Assembly (NCBI GenBank): GCA_928212115.1
Contig: CAKMRJ010005412.1
Span: forward strand, 252,653,648 to 252,717,647
Direction of reading: 5' to 3'
DNA length: 64,000 nucleotides
Source of the DNA: Lactuca virosa
Taxonomy: Eukaryota > Streptophyta > Magnoliopsida > Asterales > Asteraceae
Under the pieces are notes generated by a model. It had not been told where the DNA came from. It did not search any database and saw only the letters and a program-made list of their open reading frames with translations. The translations under genes and the position numbers were made by a program. Positions 59,177 to 64,000 of the stretch are shown piece by piece; the first letter of the stretch is position 1; each line of letters starts with the position of its first letter.

Positions 59177-60400
59177 TCACTCCTGAATCCTTGCATTGTT
59201 ATATGCTTCGTCAAGGATCATTTGAAATGCTTTCGCCTTTGGCTTTAGCGGCACATTTGGCTTTGTAGCCCCTTCTCTCTTTGGGCAGTCTTGCTTGAAG
59301 TGATCTTCCTCGTTACATGCGTAACATACCCTTTTGTTGAATGTACACTCGTTGGTGTAATGCCCATGCTTTCCACACTTGAAACAAGTCACCTTCTCAC
59401 CGCATGTTCCAAAGTGTTTCTTTTTGCACTTCTCGCACCATCTTGCTTCACTTCCTCTTCCTCCTCCAGACTTCAGGAATTTGGTCTCCTTGTTGGACCT
59501 TGAAGATCCTTCAAACTTCCTCTTCTCGCCAACTTCAGCTTTCTCCAGACCCTTTTCCCTAATCTGAGTTTCAACATTCCTGGCTGCCCAGATGGCGGCT
59601 TTCAAAGTGGTTGCTTGCTTGACCATTGGACCAAAGTCCGCTGGTAATCCATGGGCAAACTTGTTGACCTTGGAGAGCTCAGTTGGAACTAGGTAAGGAA
59701 CAAGCTTCATCTTCTCCGTAAAACTTGCAGCATACTCAGTGACACCCATCCTTCCCTTCTTCAAATTTTGAAACTCATTGTTGATCTCTAGGAGATCCTG
59801 CTCAGAGCAGTACTGCATTTTCAGTTGCACCACGAAATCTTCCCAAGACATCTTGCTTGCTTCTCCCTTGGGCATCGTGTTAGCTAGTAGCTTCCACCAG
59901 CTCAGTACTCCAGACATTAACAGAGGGATCGCGAGAGCGGTCTTCTGTTTGTTGCTACACTCGCAACTCTCAAACATTATCTCCATCTCGGAGGTCCAGT
60001 CCATAACTTCCACCAGTGTTGGGCTTCCAGAAAGACTTGGGGGTTTTGATGCCATGAAATCCTTGTATTTGCATCCACGTCCGTCATTTCCTCCATCCTG
60101 ATTGTTTCGTCTAACTATCGGTGGGTCGGCTCGACCAACCGTCCCACTGTAGTTCCCTCCTTCTGACTGCCCATCACTGAGCTCGGGCTGTTCAATAGGC
60201 ACCGTAAGTTCCTCTCAATTTTGTTGAAGTAAACGCCTTGTTTCCTCCATTTGACGATCCAACATCATTTGGATCATCGCTTGTACTCCGGCCATGGTTA
60301 TTGGCTCAGCAGCAACTACCACAACCGGTATTTGCTCAATCACTGGGGGTTGGTTTCTGTTCCCATTAGCATTCCCGACTCCACTGCGGGTTCTTGCCAT
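59177..60400 (-). pseudogene. Ty3/gypsy-type gag with one in-frame stop
   Basis: The frame starts MARTRSGVGNANGN at 60400 and runs 407 codons to 59177. A single TGA at 60215-60217 is the only defect. The retrotransposon gag domain includes KYKDFMASKPPSLSG, SGVLSWWKLL and WEDFVVQLKMQY-type blocks. Two zinc knuckles follow near codons 339 and 359: CFKCGKHGHYTNEC and CYACNEEDHFKQDC, both CX2CX4HX4C. Gag packages RNA and forms the particle. The frame ends at an ordinary stop with no protease downstream. With Arg expected at the TGA (CGA), the gag would be full-length, so loss is recent or was tolerated. Confidence 0.9.
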
Positions 60401-60624
60401 TTTGATCTATACACCGAATAAGGTGAATCTATATCTTTATTTAGGATAGTCGTTTAAATCGTCCTTATCACTCCGAAACGTTTACATGTTAGTTCTAATA
60501 TCGTAGTCGTACGTTTAGAATCCTAAATACATAAGGTTTCCAGATCCGGTCGGCAAGTACATACCAAATATAGTTACGGACTTAGACACTATATCCAACA
60601 TACCTAACTACTTCTCGGGACCAC

Positions 60625-61393
60625 CCCGGCATCGGACCGAAGTCTGGAACTACTATCATCTAAACGGGCCGGCATTGTGGTCGTAGACCCGTTCCTACTG
60701 GAAGGAAACTCACCTTGTGCGACTGACTGCTGCAACTCTGGGTGAGAAATCTCTGTCTGCTGCTCCGGCGACTCTCCGACTATAAATTCCAATGAAGGTA
60801 CTTAGTCAAAACTGATAATTACTCTTAGGGTAAAATGGCTAAAGTCAACATCCTGGTCAAAGTCAACACCCAGTTGACCTGACTCGCCGAGTTGGTTCAC
60901 CAACTCGTCGAGTCCCTACTCTTTCATCTGTTCCCAACCCCGACTCTACTCGTCGAGTCTAGCAAGAACTCGATGAGTTCTCCTTCAATCATAACATCGG
61001 GACCATCTTCATATGGCTCGCTGAGTTCGTCCTTGAACTCGTCGAGTCCATCTTTATCATATGAGTGTGACAAGTCTGTGACTCGCCGCGTTGTATGAAC
61101 AACTCGTCGAGTCCATCTTCAAAGGTTGGGAGATTGCCTTGGACTCGCCGAGTGTGTTCATACACTCGCTGAGTCCCATGGTTCCCAGGTCCATAACTAC
61201 ATCCATTTTGTTGAGTCCCCCCTCCATGACTCATCTAGGTCCCTTCGAATCAGAAAAGGTTGGGGAACCCAAACCCCTGACTCGCCGAGTCCCTTGAGAG
61301 ACTCGTCGAGTCGACTTATGTCCAAACCCATAACTCGATTTCTGTTGTGCAAAACTCATCCAAAAGGTAGATTTGGGCTCCTAATGCCGATAT
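60625..61393 (-). repeat. LTR of CTCGNCGAG family, left part (interrupted)
   Basis: The minus-strand LTR matches the reverse complement of about 61450-63100 of the neighbouring solo LTR: GGCCGGCATTGTGGTCGTAG, AAG/GTGAGT donor-like site, CTCG(T/C)CGAG motifs. It lacks the outer TG end and continues at 63518. The left limit near 60625 is approximate. Confidence 0.75.
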
Positions 61394-63517
61394 TGTAACG
61401 CTCCGTTCCTGGTATGCATTTAAAACATTATTTTTCTTTTTATTTTAGAAGCTACTCGACGAGTCAGTGGCCCTAACTCGTCGAGTAGCAGCGAGTTAGC
61501 ATGTGGAGTAGGTGTGGCGACTCGACGATTCCATATTCCGGACTCGGCGAGTCCGCCAGTCTGGATGAAGCCCTAATTTTAGGGAGTGTACCCTATTTAA
61601 ACACCATTATAGCCCCAAACCAGCCTCCTTCACCTCTGAGAGACTTATTCCCGAAACCCTAGCCTCCTTAAAGTGTGTGTGAGTGATTTTTGCCCTTGTG
61701 AAGGAATCTTGGTGCATTGTTGAGCAAGAAGAAGAAGGAGAAGGTAGAAGAACTCAAGAAAGAAGAAGTAGATCTGGATTATACTCCTCTTTGGCCATCC
61801 TTTCTGGTAATAAAGCTTTCATCTTGGTTATTGTATTGCTAGATCTAGTTTGTCCCCAAATTGATGGTTTTGAGCTCAAAAACCCCAAATCCCTAGTGAT
61901 GAAGCTTTGTAATCAGGCCATATCTCGGATATAGCCCCTCTTGAGTTCCAGGAGCTCAAGAAGGCTACCTTTTGGCAGCCATGGCCTTGTTCTAGACAAG
62001 TAACCCCCATTATAGCCAAGTTTGAGTGTTATTGCTTCATTGCATCATAGATACACGTAAAGTTAGCAACTTTACGTGTTCAGATTGTCCCATAAACCCA
62101 GATCTATGAATTGGATGCACTGAAACTGATTAGAATCGACTGAATAGAAATTGCATGCAAAGGACTCGGCGAGTCGTTCTTCGGACTCGGCGAGTCCGGT
62201 TGCGAGTCTTAGATTCCCTGTTCAGTGGTAGCGAGCCCGTTAGTGAGTGGAGTAAAGTCTCAGTGAGTTAAGACATGAATCTGAGTGTAGAGGGACTCGG
62301 CGAGTCTACGCCCTGACTCGGCGAGTCCAAGGCAATCTCCTTACCCGTAAGAACAGACTCGACGAGTTGTTCATACAACTCGGCGAGTCACAGACTGGAC
62401 GTGTTCATATGATGGAGGACTCGACGAGTTGTTCATACAACTCGGCGAGTCACATAAAGGTTGACTTGATGTTATTATAGAAGGAGAACTCGTCGAGTCT
62501 TCGCTAAACTCGACGAGTAGAGTCGGGAAGGGGAGTAGAAGGAAAGATAGGGACTCGACGAGTTGGCGGTCCAACTCGGCGAGTCAGGTCAACGGATTGT
62601 TGACTTTGACCAGGGGGTAAAATAGTCATTTTACCCTAAGATTAAGTTATCAGTGTCTGATTAAGTGTCTTTTGGGAATTTTAGCCGGGGAGTTACTGGA
62701 GCAGCAGTCAGACAGTTCCCGAGCAGCATTTAGCAGCCAGCCTTAGGAGGTGAGTTTCCTTCCAGTAGGAACGGGTCTACGACCACAATGCTGGCCCGTT
62801 TAGTTAGCAGTAGTTCCGGACTACAGTCCGATGCAGTAGTTCAGTATGCTTGGTGTCTTTGTGATACATGCATGGTATGTGTTATGTGTTCCGGACTATG
62901 GCCCGATGCAGTATGCAGTATATGTGTTCATATTATATGCTATGATTATGTTATGCTATGTTCAGTCAGTTCCGGACTTCAGTCCGATGCAGTTCCGGAC
63001 TTCGGTCCGATGCAGTGGGCAAGGCCCTAGTAGTTCCGGACTTCGGTCCGATGCAGTGGGCAAGGCCCTAGTAGTTCCTGACTTCGGTCCGATGCAGTGG
63101 GCAAGGCCCTAGTCAGTTCCGGACTTCGGTCTGATGCAGTGAGCAAGGCCCTAGTCATTTCTGGACTTCGGTCCGATGCAGTGGGCGAGGCCCAGTATGT
63201 GCTTTATATGTTATTGTATGGTATGTGGTAGTTTAGGGGGGCTCACTAAGCTTCGTGCTTACAGTTTCAGTTTTGGTTTCAGGTACTTCAGCTAGCAAAG
63301 GGAAGGGCTCGGGATGATGGCATGACACACACCACAGTTTTAGTCTGGGAGTTAGACTCTGATATTTTGATATGATCTTGACACTAGTTTCGATTTGATA
63401 AATTTATTATGACATTTTGAGATACATGATTCATGGTTTTATCTTTTAATATTTGATATTATGGTTTAGTAAAGTTTTCAAACAAAAATTTTTAGGTTGT
63501 ATTTTTGGGATGTTATA
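61394..63517 (+). mobile_element. solo LTR (Ty3/gypsy-type, CTCGNCGAG family) nested in a relative
   Basis: TGTAACGCTCC ... GGATGTTATA (the terminal CA has become TA), with a perfect 5-bp target-site duplication GATAT (61389-61393 and 63518-63522). TATA-like TATTTAAA at 61594-61601, motif clusters at 61450-61550 and 62160-62585, donor-like GAG/GTGAGT at 62750, minisatellite 62985-63200, acceptor-like TTTCAG ending 63282. It inserted head-on into an LTR of its own family. Confidence 0.92.
62985..63200. repeat. LTR minisatellite, about 42-bp units
   Basis: Five units built on TTCCGGACTTCGGTCCGATG followed by 'cagtgggcaaggccctag'. The core GGACTTCGGTCC is itself palindromic. Confidence 0.9.
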
Positions 63518-64000
63518 GATATAACACGTAAAGTCATGAACTTTACGTTCATGCATGGGTCCTTAGGCTCAAAAGACTCAAAAATGAGATCTACAAGATG
63601 CATGGGGGTTCTAATGGTCATAATGTTGCACCTTTATGCCATGAAACTCTTCCTAGGGCCTAGATCTGAGATATGAACCACTTGGGACGTCCCAACACCA
63701 AGGCCCAAGGTTTTTGAGACAAAACCTTCTTAATATGGGAGCAAATTGATCTAAGAGAAAGAAGATCAAGTTGGAAGCTTTATTACCATAAAAGATGGCA
63801 AATGGGGTGTAGTTCCTGGATCTACTCCTTTTCCCTTGAGTCTTCTATTTTCCACTTCTTCCACTAGCTTCAAGACACACCATATAACACTCAAAATAAC
63901 CAAGAAAGCTCAAATTCACTTATGAAGGATTAGGGTTTTGGGATTTATTCTCTGGAGGTGATGGAGGCTGGAATAGAGGCCCATAATGTTGCTTAAATAG
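63518..64000 (-). repeat. LTR of CTCGNCGAG family, right part (continues beyond window)
   Basis: After the target-site duplication the interrupted minus-strand LTR resumes. 'acacgtaaagt', 'ttgcacctttatg' and 'cacttgggacgtcc' phrases match 18968-19120 of the solo LTR at 17559-19633. It ends in the window just at a TTAAATAG, where the TATA-like box of this family lies. Confidence 0.75.

Larger units (their letters stand above)
55789..60620 (-). mobile_element. truncated Ty3/gypsy-type element with gag, no pol
   Basis: 3' LTR, purine tract, about 0.95 kb of non-coding interior, gag, and about 0.2 kb of leader up to a junction near 60600-60625. There is no primer site (no TGGTATCAGAG on the minus strand), no 5' LTR of its own type, and no pol. 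The leader runs directly into a different LTR family. No target-site duplication can be matched to the CCGGC at 55784-55788. Confidence 0.75.

Noticed and set aside
62985..63200. CRISPR-like array of 42-bp repeats
   Set aside because: Eukaryotic LTR minisatellite: there are no unique spacers, the units are contiguous, and it sits at the same place as other minisatellites in related LTRs.

Overview
This is plant nuclear DNA, almost certainly from the daisy family and most like lettuce (Lactuca). That identification rests on recall: the LTRs are full of the palindromic motif CTCG(A/G/C/T)CGAG, which I associate with lettuce retrotransposons, and the host genes have plant introns and plant-specific families. 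It was not tested by alignment. The window is a gene-poor, repeat-dominated segment built by nested insertion. I see one clearly intact host gene, a DYW-type PPR protein at 13108-15051 (+).

Layout, left to right. 1-4300: AT-rich intergenic DNA with a decayed retroelement-like patch. 4306-11113: a probable old DNA element carrying minus-strand fragments of a ribulose-phosphate 3-epimerase gene and an O-methyltransferase gene, later hit by a solo LTR (7076-9230, TSD CCAAA). 11436-12700: a dead PIF/Harbinger transposase. 13108-15051: the PPR gene. 15705-16706: a small MULE-like element with 9-bp TSDs. 16813-17293: two intact 3' exons of a TFIIIC B-block-binding-subunit gene (-). 17559-19633: a solo LTR. 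19908-20340: one open host exon and a decayed one (-). 20408-36879: a 16.5-kb Ty3/gypsy-type element (-) with TSD ATATA and little coding capacity, containing a young copia-type element (23705-31305, +, TSD ATCGT) that has gag but no recognisable pol. 37013-37343: a hairpin made of two inverted copies of an NLR P-loop fragment. 37541-55788: a copia element (-) split by a 12.1-kb palindrome (38739-50851) with CACTA-type ends. 55789-60620: a truncated Ty3/gypsy-type element (-) with gag. 60625-64000: an LTR (-) that itself received a solo LTR of the same family (61394-63517, TSD GATAT) and runs off the window.

The best candidate for something undescribed is the 12.1-kb foldback. Both ends are the same CACTA terminus, both arms carry the same spliced chimeric transposase mini-gene, and the axis is an 11-nt loop. 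Transcription through it would give a very long hairpin RNA, the architecture expected of a transposon-silencing locus. Second is the inverted P-loop duplication, which has the geometry expected of a nascent MIR482/2118-like gene. Third is a recurrent splice-site-like pair (GTRAGT ... TTTCAG) inside several divergent gypsy-type LTRs, always bracketing the variable minisatellite, together with a separate leader-intron-like pair in both copia elements whose acceptor abuts the gag ATG.

The host genes do not form a pathway. The coherent story is stratigraphic: host DNA, then old DNA transposons and gene-fragment carriers, then gypsy and copia elements, then copia-in-gypsy and CACTA-in-copia insertions, with deletions truncating several elements.
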